Shown here one piece after another: positions 18,438 to 29,773 of a stretch of DNA of 64,000 bases. The DNA is from Kaistia geumhonensis (GTDB taxonomy: Bacteria; Pseudomonadota; Alphaproteobacteria; Rhizobiales; Kaistiaceae): assembly GCF_030815145.1 (NCBI RefSeq), contig NZ_JAUSWJ010000001.1, positions 1,426,001 through 1,490,000 on the forward strand. The letters run 5' to 3'. Every line of letters begins with the position of its first letter. The stretch's first letter is position 1. The notes beneath the pieces were generated by a model that was given only the letters and a program-made list of their open reading frames with translations, made no database searches and was not told where the DNA came from. The position numbers and the translations under genes were made by a program.

Positions 18438-18670
18438 TGATCGGAACACCATCCCGACGGTCTGCCCAATGTCTCCCCGGCGCGCCTAGATCCACGCCCT
18501 GCGGTTGCGGCAACTGCCTTTCCGTCCTAGGCTTGCGCCATGACGATGTTCGCCTCCTCGACCTTTTTTCGAGCCTAGCCGCGCTTTCGCGTGCGCTTGA
18601 AGCCCGGGAGGCCGTGGGCCGACGGCCCGCTCCCGTGGCATGAACTCGAACTTGGTACGAGAGGTTCTCC

Positions 18671-19459
18671 GTGACTCCCCTTCCTGCTTCGTCCGACGCC
18701 TTGCGTGCGGACTTTATCCGCGACGGATTCGTTCGGATCGATGGTGCCTTTCCCCGCGAGCTTGCTGCCGCCGCGAGGGAAGTCCTCTGGCGCGACAGCG
18801 GCTGCAACCCCGACGAGCCCGCGTCATGGACGCATCCGGTCGTGCGTCTCGGCTTCTATTCGGGCCCGCCTTTCGTCGCCGCGCTGAATACGCCGCGGCT
18901 TCAAGGGGCCTATGACCTTCTCGCCGGCGAGGGGCAGTGGCTGCCGCTCGCGTCGGTCGGCACCTTCCCGATCCGTTTTCCGTCGGAAGCCGATCCCGGC
19001 GACACGGGCTGGCATGTCGATGTCAGCTTCGACCACGAGAAGCCCGACTTCATGGACTGGCGCTGCAACGTCACGTCGCGCGGCCGAGCCTTGCTGTTGG
19101 TCGCCCTGTTCTCGGATGTCGGGCCCGATGATGCGCCGACGCGGCTGAGGGCAGGGTCGCACCGCTCCATCGCGCGGCGCCTCGCCCCCGCCGGAGCGGC
19201 GGGGCTGACGCTGCGTGAGCTTGCCGCGACCGGCTTCGCCGAGAGCGCGGACAGCCGCGAGGTGCTCGCGGTCGGAAAGGCCGGCACGGTCTATGCCTGC
19301 CATCCCTTCCTGGTTCATTCGGCCCAGCCTCATCGCGGGCGGACGCCGCGCTTCATGGCGCAGCCCGCGCTCCTGCCGCGTGGCGCGGTGGCCTTCGGCG
19401 GCGCGGGAGACGGCTCGGCCGTGGGCGAAGCAATCCGCGCCGCGCTTGCCGAGAGTTGA
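18671..19459 (+). CDS. Phytanoyl-CoA dioxygenase (PhyH) family protein
   Basis: A 262-residue Fe(II)/2-oxoglutarate dioxygenase. The metal triad is visible: WHVDVSF gives His115 and Asp117, and CHPFLVHSAQPHRG gives His216; Arg227 (TPRFM) fits the 2-oxoglutarate salt bridge. Members hydroxylate small molecules or lipids; the substrate is unknown. The start is GTG at 18671 with AGAGG upstream. It stands alone between the deoR gene and groEL, with 233 bases of upstream non-coding sequence holding a short GGGCCGACGGCCC hairpin, and is convergent with groEL across a bidirectional terminator. Confidence 0.87.
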   Translation: MTPLPASSDALRADFIRDGFVRIDGAFPRELAAAAREVLWRDSGCNPDEPASWTHPVVRLGFYSGPPFVAALNTPRLQGAYDLLAGEGQWLPLASVGTFPIRFPSEADPGDTGWHVDVSFDHEKPDFMDWRCNVTSRGRALLLVALFSDVGPDDAPTRLRAGSHRSIARRLAPAGAAGLTLRELAATGFAESADSREVLAVGKAGTVYACHPFLVHSAQPHRGRTPRFMAQPALLPRGAVAFGGAGDGSAVGEAIRAALAES

Positions 19460-19472
19460 CGGCGCAAAAGAA

Positions 19473-19498
19473 AAGGGCGCGGCTCGCGCCGCGCCCTT
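19473..19498 (-). terminator. Intrinsic terminator of groESL (bidirectional hairpin)
   Basis: A perfect 11-base-pair stem (AAGGGCGCGGC / GCCGCGCCCTT) with a TCGC loop, 27 bases after the groEL stop. Read on the minus strand it is followed by TTTTCTTTTG, a good U-tract. On the plus strand it may also end phyH transcription, though the tail there is poorer. Confidence 0.85.
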
Positions 19499-19525
19499 CC
19501 CCGAACTCTTTGCGGATCGGACTTC

Positions 19526-21178
<1,653 letters not shown>

Positions 21179-21204
21179 TCAGTTACAGACGGGACAATAA
21201 AAAA

Positions 21205-21230
21205 CCGCGTTAAGGGATGCCCTTACGCGG
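21205..21230 (-). terminator. groES-groEL intercistronic hairpin with U-tract (processing or attenuation signal)
   Basis: On the minus strand CCGCGTAAGGG and CCCTTAACGCGG pair around a CAT loop, with one bulged base, and are followed by six U residues. The stem includes the groES stop codon. This has the form of an intrinsic terminator, yet groEL lies just downstream. Heat-shock-dependent mRNA cleavage between groES and groEL is known in Agrobacterium tumefaciens, so a processing or partial-termination role is plausible. Confidence 0.65.
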
Positions 21231-21537
21231 CCTTCTTGCCGGCAGACTTCGTCTCGATCACGCCGAGAATGTCGGACTCTTTCATGATCAGGAGATCTTC
21301 GCCGTCGATCTTCACCTCGGTGCCCGACCACTTGCCGAACAGGATGCGATCGCCAGCCTTGACGTCGAGCGCGACCAGCTTGCCGGCCTCATCACGAGCG
21401 CCCGGACCGACGGCCACGACCTCGCCCTCCTGCGGCTTCTCCTTGGCGGTGTCGGGGATGATGATGCCGCCCTTGGTCTTCTCTTCGCCTTCGAGGCGAC
21501 GGACGACGACGCGGTCATGCAGAGGACGGAAACCCAT
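21223..21537 (-). CDS. groES: Co-chaperonin GroES (10 kDa)
   Basis: A 104-residue co-chaperonin that caps the GroEL ring as a heptamer. It begins [20 protein letters not shown] and contains the mobile-loop segment [19 protein letters not shown]. The length is close to the usual 95-105; a short Lys/Ala tail ([10 protein letters not shown]) extends the C-terminus. The ATG at 21537 has GAGAGAAG upstream. It is the first gene of the groESL operon and has a clear sigma-70-like promoter plus a CIRCE element 58 bases upstream, so HrcA-type heat-shock control is expected. Confidence 0.98.
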   Translation of the reverse strand: MGFRPLHDRVVVRRLEGEEKTKGGIIIPDTAKEKPQEGEVVAVGPGARDEAGKLVALDVKAGDRILFGKWSGTEVKIDGEDLLIMKESDILGVIETKSAGKKAA

Positions 21538-21594
21538 CTTACTTCTCTCCTCGCGTGGAGGCTCCCCATGGGAGCCCGAATGAAACGGGGGCTG

Positions 21595-21621
21595 TTAGCA
21601 CTCGTCAATTACGAGTGCCAA
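21595..21621. promoter_or_regulatory. CIRCE element (HrcA operator)
   Basis: TTAGCACTC-N9-GAGTGCCAA, with one mismatch to the consensus TTAGCACTC-N9-GAGTGCTAA. It lies just after the predicted groES transcription start, the normal place for HrcA repression. Confidence 0.93.
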
Positions 21622-21632
21622 AGCGCGCCGTC

Positions 21633-21661
21633 GATCTAGGAGCCCCCCCGCCCCTTGTCAA
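21633..21661 (-). promoter_or_regulatory. groESL promoter
   Basis: On the minus strand a perfect -35 box TTGACA (21661-21656), a 17-base spacer and a -10-like TAGATC (21638-21633). The start point would fall near 21626, immediately before CIRCE. Confidence 0.75.
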
Positions 21662-22036
21662 GGAGACCGCAAGGCGCCGCGGCGAGGATTTTTTCGCGAA
21701 GTCGCGAGTCGGCGTGGCGATAGCGGATGTTCAAGGCGGGACGATGTCAGCCACTGTCCCGCCCCGTCATCTAGCGGCGCTGCTCAATAGCCCATGTTGA
21801 CTGGCCGGGCCGACAAAGCTGCATTAATGCACCAACGGCCGCCAAAAGGTTTCACGCGACGAGCCAACGCCCTCTTGATGCTGGCGAGCCGCAGCCGGCC
21901 CGCGTAATGTTGCAGTGCACACGCCATGATGCAGCGACGGATGTGAGCGAAATCACGAGGACGCCAAGGCGCGCCTCCTGTCGAGCTTGCGACATCGCAA
22001 CGGATGTTATTGCCTTGTCACCCGTTTGGAGCGGAA
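21662..22036. other. Intergenic region between groESL promoter and acyltransferase
   Basis: About 375 bases without a supported gene. The composition is less GC-rich than the flanking genes, with scattered short inverted repeats such as GGCGGGACgatgtcagccactGTCCCGCC near 21734-21762. No clear promoter for the downstream gene stands out. The remnant or regulatory content is unknown. Confidence 0.4.
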
Positions 22037-24001
22037 ATGACTGCCCGATACAGACCGGAGATTGATGGTCTTCGAACCGTCGCGGTTCTATCTGTCATCA
22101 TCTATCATCTCGAGATACCGCTCGGCTCTTCGTTCCTGCTGCATGGCGGATTCCTGGGCGTCGATATCTTCTTCGTTCTGTCCGGCTACCTCATCGGCGG
22201 AATCATCCTGAGGGAACTGCAGGATACCGGCCGCTTCAGCTTCTCCAATTTCTACGCAAGGCGTATCCGCCGCATCTTTCCGGAGCTGATCTTCGTCATC
22301 CTGGTCAGCATTCCCGTGGCCTGGGCGATCCTGCTGCCGTCGGAACTCGTCCGGTTTGCCACGTCGATCATCTCGGCGCTCGGCTTCTTCAGCAACTTCT
22401 ACTGGTATCAGGAACTCGGCGAGTACGGTGCCCAGTCAGGCCTCCTGCAGCCGTTCCTGCATACGTGGAGCCTGTCGATCGAGGAGCAGTTCTACGTCGT
22501 CTTCCCCGTACTCCTGATCGTCCTCTACAAGATCAAGTCGGGAAAATGGATCGGACCGGCGCTGATCGCCCTGATCCTGATCAGTCTCGTCCTCTGCCAG
22601 TTCACGACCTTCATCAAGCCGCCTCTTTCCTTCTTTTCCCCGGTCAGCCGCGCCTGGGAACTGCTCGCGGGCGCAGGACTGGCCTTTCTCGAGCTGAAGC
22701 GACCCGGCCTGCTGCTCAACAGTCGGATCGCCGGGTTCATTCCCTCGATCATGGCGGTCGTGATGCTGCTGTCCCTGGCTTTCGTGAGCCTCGACGACGG
22801 CCATCCGGGCATCGTGACGATACCGATCATCGTCGCAACCTGCGGCGTGATCTGGTTCGCGCGAAAGGACGAGATCACCACCCGGCTGCTGTCCACGTCC
22901 GGCATGACCTATGTCGGAAAGATCTCGTACGCGCTCTATCTCTGGCACTTCCCGATCTTCGCATTCGGACGACTCAGGTCTCTCGAGGCGCCCACGGCGC
23001 TCGACATGCTCGGATGGGTGGCGCTCACATTCGTGATGTCCTGGATCGGCTACACGGTCGTGGAGCGCCCCTTCCGCTTCAAGATTCAGACGCGGCCCTT
23101 CGCGTCGTCGATCGCCGCCTCGCTCGTGGCGATCGCGTGCTTCACCGTGGTTGTCGTGCGGGATGACGGCTTCCCGGGCCGGTTCGCCTACATGGCTGCC
23201 CGGCTGGGGGAGAACAAGATCGATGCCGAAGCGCTGGCCGAGGAATCGATGAAGATCCTCGACGAGCTGGCGCCCAACGAGTCCATTGGCCGCTGGAACG
23301 CGGGCGTCCGATCGAAGCATGAGATCGAGGACAACTGGTTCTCGGGTCAGGCCGCCGAGAATGTGCTCGTGATCGGCAATTCGCACAGCAAGGACATGTT
23401 CAACGCGGTGTATCAGAACCGCGACCGCTTGCAGGGCGTCGAGTTCGCTCGCCTGGCTTTCGACGCGGACATGTCCGCGAAGTCGTTCGATCAGATGTTC
23501 GATCTGCCGAACTACAAGAACGCCACCACCATCATGGTCGCGCCGAAATACCGTTCGACCTCCATTCTCTCGCTCGACCGATACCTGGCGCGGATGCTCA
23601 AGGACGGCAAGAAGGTCATCCTCGTCGGCAATACGGCCGAATTCAGCTCTCCCGGCACCATGCCGATCTTCGACTGGTACATCTGGAAGCAGACGGGCGA
23701 TGTCGATTTCAAGCAGCTGAACCAGCTCGCCTACAAGTATGAATCCGAGGAGGCGAAGATCTATACGGCGCGCGTCGCCGCGCTGGCCGAAAAATATGGA
23801 GTTCCGTTCTACGACCGTCGGGCTCTGGTCTGCGACGACCTCGCAAAGGAATGCGCGATGGTGACCCCGGAGGGCAAGCGCACGATGTATGACGCGTCGC
23901 ACTGGACCCTCGATGGAGCCGGCTATTTCGGGAGCCGGGCCGCCGACATGGGCTGGCTGAAGCCGGACGAAGCCGTTCCGGTGAGCCAGCAGGGGCTCTG
24001 A
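22037..24001 (+). CDS. OafA/YrhL-type membrane acyltransferase with C-terminal SGNH domain
   Basis: A 654-residue inner-membrane O-acyltransferase. Residues 1-360 are an acyltransferase-3 domain with about 10 hydrophobic helices and the motifs YRPEIDGLRTVAVLSVIIYH and FFVLSGYLIGG; the His of IIYH matches the proposed catalytic His. Residues ~430-650 are a periplasmic SGNH-like domain with GNSHSKDMF near 446 and a closing YDASHWTLDGAGYFG. Such two-domain proteins acetylate O-antigen, capsule or peptidoglycan sugars. The ATG at 22037 has GGAG nine bases upstream. No polysaccharide cluster surrounds it, so the target glycan is unknown. Confidence 0.9.
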   Translation: MTARYRPEIDGLRTVAVLSVIIYHLEIPLGSSFLLHGGFLGVDIFFVLSGYLIGGIILRELQDTGRFSFSNFYARRIRRIFPELIFVILVSIPVAWAILLPSELVRFATSIISALGFFSNFYWYQELGEYGAQSGLLQPFLHTWSLSIEEQFYVVFPVLLIVLYKIKSGKWIGPALIALILISLVLCQFTTFIKPPLSFFSPVSRAWELLAGAGLAFLELKRPGLLLNSRIAGFIPSIMAVVMLLSLAFVSLDDGHPGIVTIPIIVATCGVIWFARKDEITTRLLSTSGMTYVGKISYALYLWHFPIFAFGRLRSLEAPTALDMLGWVALTFVMSWIGYTVVERPFRFKIQTRPFASSIAASLVAIACFTVVVVRDDGFPGRFAYMAARLGENKIDAEALAEESMKILDELAPNESIGRWNAGVRSKHEIEDNWFSGQAAENVLVIGNSHSKDMFNAVYQNRDRLQGVEFARLAFDADMSAKSFDQMFDLPNYKNATTIMVAPKYRSTSILSLDRYLARMLKDGKKVILVGNTAEFSSPGTMPIFDWYIWKQTGDVDFKQLNQLAYKYESEEAKIYTARVAALAEKYGVPFYDRRALVCDDLAKECAMVTPEGKRTMYDASHWTLDGAGYFGSRAADMGWLKPDEAVPVSQQGL

Positions 24002-24134
24002 CCCGCGGCCTCGGATCCGCGTCGCTCTTGTGGGGCACATGGTCGGGCAGCGGGAATGAAGGGCAACGGCCCGCTGACCTGCCGCATCGGCTATGCAGCC
24101 GCGCCGGGAGGATGTTCGGCGCGTACCGGGCGCT

Positions 24135-24818
24135 TCAGACCCAGTCGGGGCTCGGCGTTTCGCGGGCGAGCGCGTCGACGGCCGCCTCCAGTCGCTGCAT
24201 GAAGCCCTCGCCGGCGCCGGTCATGGGCTCGCCGATCACCACGTCGCAGAAGAACGGGACCGGAAGATGGTCGCCCTTCGGCAACACCCGGCCGAAGCCG
24301 CGCAGGAAGACCGGCAGGACCGGCACGTCGGGCCGGCGGCGGGCGATATGGCCGATGCCGCGCTTGAAGGCCTGGCGCGTCTCGGGCTCGCCGCGCGAAC
24401 CTTCGGGGAAGATGATCAGCACGTCGCCGCGATCGAGCGCCTCCAGCGCATCGGCCAGCGGATCGCGACCGCCCCGGCCACCGGTCCGCTCGACGGGAAT
24501 GATCGCGAGAAGATCGAGCGCGAACCATTTGAGCAGGCGGTTCTTCAGGAAATAGTCCGCTGCCGCAACGGCATGGACATGCTGCAACTGGCGGAGCTGG
24601 AAGAGCGACATCAGCGCCAGCGTGTCGAGATGGCTGTTGTGATTGGCGGCGATGATGAGCGGCCCCGCCTTCGGCAGCCGCTCGCGATGGCGCACCGCGA
24701 GCCCGATCGCGACGAGCAGGAACGGCCGCACCACGCCGGCGAAGAACGCGAGCCGCAGCATCGAGCGCAGCCGCAGGCGGAGGCCCCCGGGGCTAGAAGT
24801 AGAAATAGCGGACGACAT
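24135..24818 (-). CDS. 1-acyl-sn-glycerol-3-phosphate acyltransferase (PlsC-like)
   Basis: A 227-residue membrane-associated acyltransferase. The catalytic HX4D is in [15 protein letters not shown] (about residue 55), and the phosphate-binding block is [12 protein letters not shown] (about 134). The N-terminal hydrophobic stretch is [21 protein letters not shown]. The start is set at the ATG at 24818, which overlaps the ynbB-like gene by 26 bases; an internal Met at 24761 is an alternative. It is third in the ynbA-ynbB-plsC operon and so probably supplies or remodels the phosphatidate used by the other two. It is likely not the main PlsC. Confidence 0.85.
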   Translation of the reverse strand: MSSAISTSSPGGLRLRLRSMLRLAFFAGVVRPFLLVAIGLAVRHRERLPKAGPLIIAANHNSHLDTLALMSLFQLRQLQHVHAVAAADYFLKNRLLKWFALDLLAIIPVERTGGRGGRDPLADALEALDRGDVLIIFPEGSRGEPETRQAFKRGIGHIARRRPDVPVLPVFLRGFGRVLPKGDHLPVPFFCDVVIGEPMTGAGEGFMQRLEAAVDALARETPSPDWV

Positions 24819-25776
24819 GGAAGAACAGCGGCGCGGTGAAGACGAGGCTGTCGATGCGGTCGAGAATGCCGCCATGGCCCGGCAGCATGGTGCCGGTATC
24901 CTTGATGCCGAGATCGCGTTTCACGGCCGACATGACGATGTCGCCGAAGAAGCCGGCGACGGCGAGCAGCGCACCGATCGCCGCGCCGGCGAGCGGCGCG
25001 ATCGGCGTCAGCACCGGCGCCAGCAAAGCGGCGAGAACCGTCGTCGCGGCGAGGCCGCCGAGAAAGCCCTCGACCGTCTTGTTGGGCGAAACCTTGGGCG
25101 TGATCTTGCGGCGGCCGAACCGGCGGCCTGACACGAACTGCGCGACGTCGTTGAACTCCGTCACGATGATGAGGAAGACGAGAAGGCCGGCGCCGGTCCC
25201 CTCCGGCGAGCCGGGTGTCGGCACCGCGAGGAGATAGGCGGCATGGCTGATCGCGAAGACGGCGATCATCAGCCCCCAGTGCAGCGTGCCGGCCGCCTTG
25301 AGGAAGCCCGCCGTCTCACCGCGCAGCACCAGCGCCGCCGGCAGGACGAGGAACATGTAGACCGGGATGAAGATGACGAACATGCCGTACCAGGCACTGC
25401 CGACCCAGTAGTACTGGATGGGCACGGCGAGATAGGCGACGAGCAGCACGACGCGATCCGTCCGCCGCGTCGGGATGATGGTGAGATATTCCTTGAGCGC
25501 CAGATAGCTGACGAAGGCGAGCAGCACGATCATGGCCAGGCGGCCGAGGAGGAGCGCCGCCACCAGGATCGCCACCATCACCCACCAGGAGCGGATGCGC
25601 GCCTTCAGCTCGGCGTGCTTGGCGGCCGCCTTCTCGTCGCCGCCGGGCCGGCGCAGACGGACGAAGACCGACGCGAAGACGAGCCCGGCCAGAATGATGC
25701 CGACCACCGCCACCAGCGGCACTGGGAGGCCGCGTCCGGCGAAGAAACCTCCGATCTCCGTGAGGAGCGCGCTCAT
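24793..25776 (-). CDS. ynbB: YnbB-type phosphatidate cytidylyltransferase
   Basis: A 327-residue polytopic membrane enzyme that makes CDP-diacylglycerol from CTP and phosphatidate. About 8 hydrophobic helices are visible. The CdsA signature is intact near the C-terminus: [20 protein letters not shown] followed by GILDRIDS. The segments [26 protein letters not shown] and [13 protein letters not shown] resemble E. coli YnbB more than CdsA. It shares ATGA with the upstream ynbA-type gene, a pairing also found in E. coli ynbAB. It is therefore likely an accessory CDP-DAG synthase coupled to that transferase, not the housekeeping cdsA. Confidence 0.88.
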   Translation of the reverse strand: MSALLTEIGGFFAGRGLPVPLVAVVGIILAGLVFASVFVRLRRPGGDEKAAAKHAELKARIRSWWVMVAILVAALLLGRLAMIVLLAFVSYLALKEYLTIIPTRRTDRVVLLVAYLAVPIQYYWVGSAWYGMFVIFIPVYMFLVLPAALVLRGETAGFLKAAGTLHWGLMIAVFAISHAAYLLAVPTPGSPEGTGAGLLVFLIIVTEFNDVAQFVSGRRFGRRKITPKVSPNKTVEGFLGGLAATTVLAALLAPVLTPIAPLAGAAIGALLAVAGFFGDIVMSAVKRDLGIKDTGTMLPGHGGILDRIDSLVFTAPLFFHVVRYFYF

Positions 25777-26387
25777 GGCTTACCGCCGAGAAGCGCATGT
25801 GCGCGGCGGACCGCCGTAAAGACAGTCAGCGCGGCGAGGGCCGCGAAGACGGGATCGATCCACACGCCGCCCGGCACCCCGGCAGCGAGCGCGGCTGCGA
25901 GGAGGCCGATCGCGGCGGCGCGGTCCGATTTGCCCATCGGCCCGTCATAGGCGCGCGGCGCGCCGATGGACGGTCCGAGGACTCCGACGAACTCCGTCAA
26001 CACTGCGCCAAACACGAAGGCGACGATCGGAAGCGGGCCGGCCCCGAACGGCGCGAGCGCCGGCACCAGCGCGAGATAGAGCGCCGCATCGGAGACGACG
26101 TCGCCCGTCTCGTTGAGGATGGCGCCGACGCGGGATTTCTGCCCGTGCTCGCGGGCCAGCATGCCGTCGATCGCGTTCAGCGCCATGCGCAGGAAGAGGA
26201 CGAGCGGCATCAGAAGGAGGCTCGCACGGCTGCCGGCGAGAAGCGCCAGCGCGAGGCCGGCGACGATGCTCATCGCGGCGGCGGCCACCGTCACCTGGTT
26301 GGCGGTGACGCCGGCGCGCGCGAGGGCGCCGACAGCGGGCCTCAGCACCGCCTGGAACCGCGGCTTCAGATCGTAGACGCTGGCCAT
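25773..26387 (-). CDS. ynbA: YnbA-type CDP-alcohol phosphatidyltransferase
   Basis: A 204-residue membrane protein with about six hydrophobic segments. The CDP-alcohol phosphotransferase motif is present in variant form: NAIDGMLAREHGQKSRVGAI then LNETGDVVSD. Two of the usual metal-binding Asp residues are Asn (N in NAIDG and N in LNETG). The same two changes occur in E. coli YnbA as I recall it, so this is a family trait and not decay. The alcohol acceptor is unknown. The start ATG at 26387 begins MASVYDLKPRFQAVLRP. The 3' end overlaps ynbB by ATGA. Confidence 0.88.
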   Translation of the reverse strand: MASVYDLKPRFQAVLRPAVGALARAGVTANQVTVAAAAMSIVAGLALALLAGSRASLLLMPLVLFLRMALNAIDGMLAREHGQKSRVGAILNETGDVVSDAALYLALVPALAPFGAGPLPIVAFVFGAVLTEFVGVLGPSIGAPRAYDGPMGKSDRAAAIGLLAAALAAGVPGGVWIDPVFAALAALTVFTAVRRAHALLGGKP

Positions 26388-26474
26388 TCGCCGCCCCTTC
26401 GCCGGATCCCCGCCCGGCCGGACGTCCTCAGCATGGCGGCCCCGGCGAAGCAGTGAGCGCGATCACAAGTCCCG

Positions 26475-27071
26475 TCAGCCGCCGGCGATCGTGATCGGCA
26501 GGTCGATCGGCGCCGACTTGCCCGTCGCGGCATCGGTGACCGTCAGCACGAGCTGGTAATCGCCCGGTTTCAGGTCCGGCAGCATGAAGGTGACGGTGAT
26601 GTGGAAATCGCGGCTCTTGCTGCGGCTCGTCTTTTCCAGAACCGCCGGAGCCGAGGACTTCGCCAGGATCAGGCCCTTGGCGTTGCGGATCGCGATCTGG
26701 GTTCGGAAGGTGATCTTCTCGGCGCCGTTCTCGTCCTGCCAGCCGAAGCCGACCGGCTCGGCATAGATCTTGAGCTCGGCCCCGGGCGGGAAGACGGCGT
26801 AGGGACGCGGCTTGAACTCGCCGAAACCAGTCGCCTCGTCCACGAACAGCGCCTTGCGGAACGTCAGCGGCGCCGCCTTCCAGAAGGCTTCGACCGAGGC
26901 GTCCAGCGCCTCGATGGCCTTGTCGACCTTGCCCTCGCCAAGCAGCCGCTCGGCGTCGGCCGCCTTGTCGGCCACCTCGCCCGCCGCCGCCGCGACCGGC
27001 GCACCTGCAACCGCGAGAGCCATGGCCCCCGCCAACGCCATCCCGGACAGCCGGGACGCCCCAAACGTCAT
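26475..27071 (-). CDS. Exported protein of unknown function
   Basis: A 198-residue protein with a signal peptide (LSGMALAGAMALAVAGAPVAAAA) and no recognised domain. Residues ~30-65 form a charged helix resembling a TPR-like repeat (ADKAADAERLLGEGKVDKAI). The C-terminal half is beta-rich and ends FMLPDLKPGDYQLVLTVTD, like an immunoglobulin-fold or carboxypeptidase-regulatory-like domain. The ATG at 27071 has GGGGAAGG upstream, whereas the longer open frame starts in poor context. It lies between the sigma-54 regulator and the ynb operon on the same strand; no functional link is evident. Confidence 0.72.
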   Translation of the reverse strand: MTFGASRLSGMALAGAMALAVAGAPVAAAAGEVADKAADAERLLGEGKVDKAIEALDASVEAFWKAAPLTFRKALFVDEATGFGEFKPRPYAVFPPGAELKIYAEPVGFGWQDENGAEKITFRTQIAIRNAKGLILAKSSAPAVLEKTSRSKSRDFHITVTFMLPDLKPGDYQLVLTVTDAATGKSAPIDLPITIAGG

Positions 27072-27194
27072 GACCTTCCCCTCGACTGGCGCCGATCCTG
27101 CGCCGCAACAGCCCTTTTCGGCCGGAACATGCCGTTCCGGCCCCTTGCGTGCAAGCATTTCGGTGGCTGAGGATCGCGTAACCGCGCAACGTGG

Positions 27195-28616
<1,422 letters not shown>

Positions 28617-28699
28617 AACAGGAAGACCCCTCTTCCGCGCGGCAAATGCCAGCATCGCGACGGTGACAGGATAGGGTAAACAAAGGGTTCCAATGAACG

Positions 28700-28730
28700 G
28701 TTGCACTGCCGCAAAAATGTTGCACCGCAA
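28700..28730. repeat. Paired TTGCGG...TGCAAC repeats upstream of sigma-54 regulator
   Basis: On the minus strand TTGCGGTGCAAC (28730-28719) is followed by TTGCGGCAGTGCAAC (28714-28700), 84-114 bases before the regulator start and 65-95 before the divergent HAD gene. It may be an operator; the binding protein is unknown. Confidence 0.4.
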
Positions 28731-28794
28731 CCTTTCGCGCCGGTCCGCCAGGTCCCGGCTTGACCCTGGCGCCTCGAACCAATAGGCGCATCGC

Positions 28795-29667
28795 ATGGCC
28801 AATCTGTCGTCGCCTCCGCCCGTGCCGGGCCTCTCCGCCCTCGCCGACTCCTATGATGTCGTGCTCTGCGACGTCTGGGGCGTCGTGCACAACGGCGTCA
28901 CGTCCTTTCCCGAGGCGCGCGCGGCGCTGAGGGCTTATCGTCAGGGCGGCGGCACGGTGGTCCTGATCACCAATGCGCCGCGCACCAGCCATTTCATCGT
29001 CGAACAGCTTGGCGTGCTCGGCGTCGAGCGGGATGCCTTCGACGACATCGTGACCTCGGGCGACGTGACGCGCGCCCTGCTCGCCGAGCGCGGCCCGGTC
29101 CGCTTCCACCATATCGGCCTCGAGCGCGATCTGACGCTCTACGAGGGCCTCGCGCTCACCCGCGTCGCGCCGGACGAGGCCGAGGTCGTGAGCTGCACCG
29201 GCCTGCGCAACGACCTTGTCGAGACGCCGGCCGACTACGAGGCGGAACTCGCGGCGCTCGCCGCGCGCGACCTGCCCTTCGTCTGCGCCAATCCCGATAT
29301 CGTGGTCGAGCGCGGCCACCAGCTCGTCTATTGCGCCGGCGCGCTGGCGGCCCGCTATGCGGAGCTTGGTGGCCAGACCTTCGTCGCCGGCAAGCCGCAT
29401 GCGCCGATCTATGACGCGGCGCTCGAGCGCGCGGCGCGCATTCTCGGTCGCCCCGTCGCCCGCGAGCGCGTGCTCGCGATCGGCGACGGCGCGCCCACCG
29501 ACCTCACCGGTGCCGTGCGTCAGAATCTCGACGTTCTCTTCGTGACCGGCGGCATCCATTCCGGCCATTTCGGCCCGGTCGACCAGCCCGATGCCGGCGC
29601 CGTGCATCGCTTCCTCGATACGGAAAAGCTCGGGGCCCGCGCGTTCATTCCGGGGCTGCGCTGGTGA
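28795..29667 (+). CDS. HAD-IIA family hydrolase, TIGR01459 type
   Basis: A 290-residue HAD-superfamily phosphatase of the class IIA cap type. Motif I is DVVLCDVWGVVHNG with nucleophile Asp26; the second Asp of DxD is replaced by Trp, as is usual in this subfamily. Motif II is VVLITNAPRTS, the cap covers residues ~90-185, the motif III Lys is in VAGKPHAPIYD, and motif IV is VLAIGDGAPTDLTGA. The physiological substrate is not known. It is followed by ribF at 106 bases, a pairing typical of rhizobia that suggests a link to flavin nucleotide metabolism. The ATG at 28795 matches the family N-terminus. Confidence 0.9.
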   Translation: MANLSSPPPVPGLSALADSYDVVLCDVWGVVHNGVTSFPEARAALRAYRQGGGTVVLITNAPRTSHFIVEQLGVLGVERDAFDDIVTSGDVTRALLAERGPVRFHHIGLERDLTLYEGLALTRVAPDEAEVVSCTGLRNDLVETPADYEAELAALAARDLPFVCANPDIVVERGHQLVYCAGALAARYAELGGQTFVAGKPHAPIYDAALERAARILGRPVARERVLAIGDGAPTDLTGAVRQNLDVLFVTGGIHSGHFGPVDQPDAGAVHRFLDTEKLGARAFIPGLRW

Positions 29668-29773
29668 CGCGGCGCGGTATCCGCTTGACGCGCCGCACAA
29701 GGGCTTGCAGCTTCGGCGGCGGCCGGCGCTCCGCGCCGGACCATTCCCCGACAACGATTGCGGCTGACGCAGG

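Noticed and set aside
18438..18670. A small gene or RNA between deoR and phyH
   Set aside because: Only short frames without ribosome sites and a modest GGGCC-GAC-GGCCC stem are visible; no conserved RNA pattern is recognised.
25773..26387. Loss of function of the CDP-alcohol transferase because two Asp are Asn
   Set aside because: The same substitutions are characteristic of YnbA relatives, so they are not evidence of decay.
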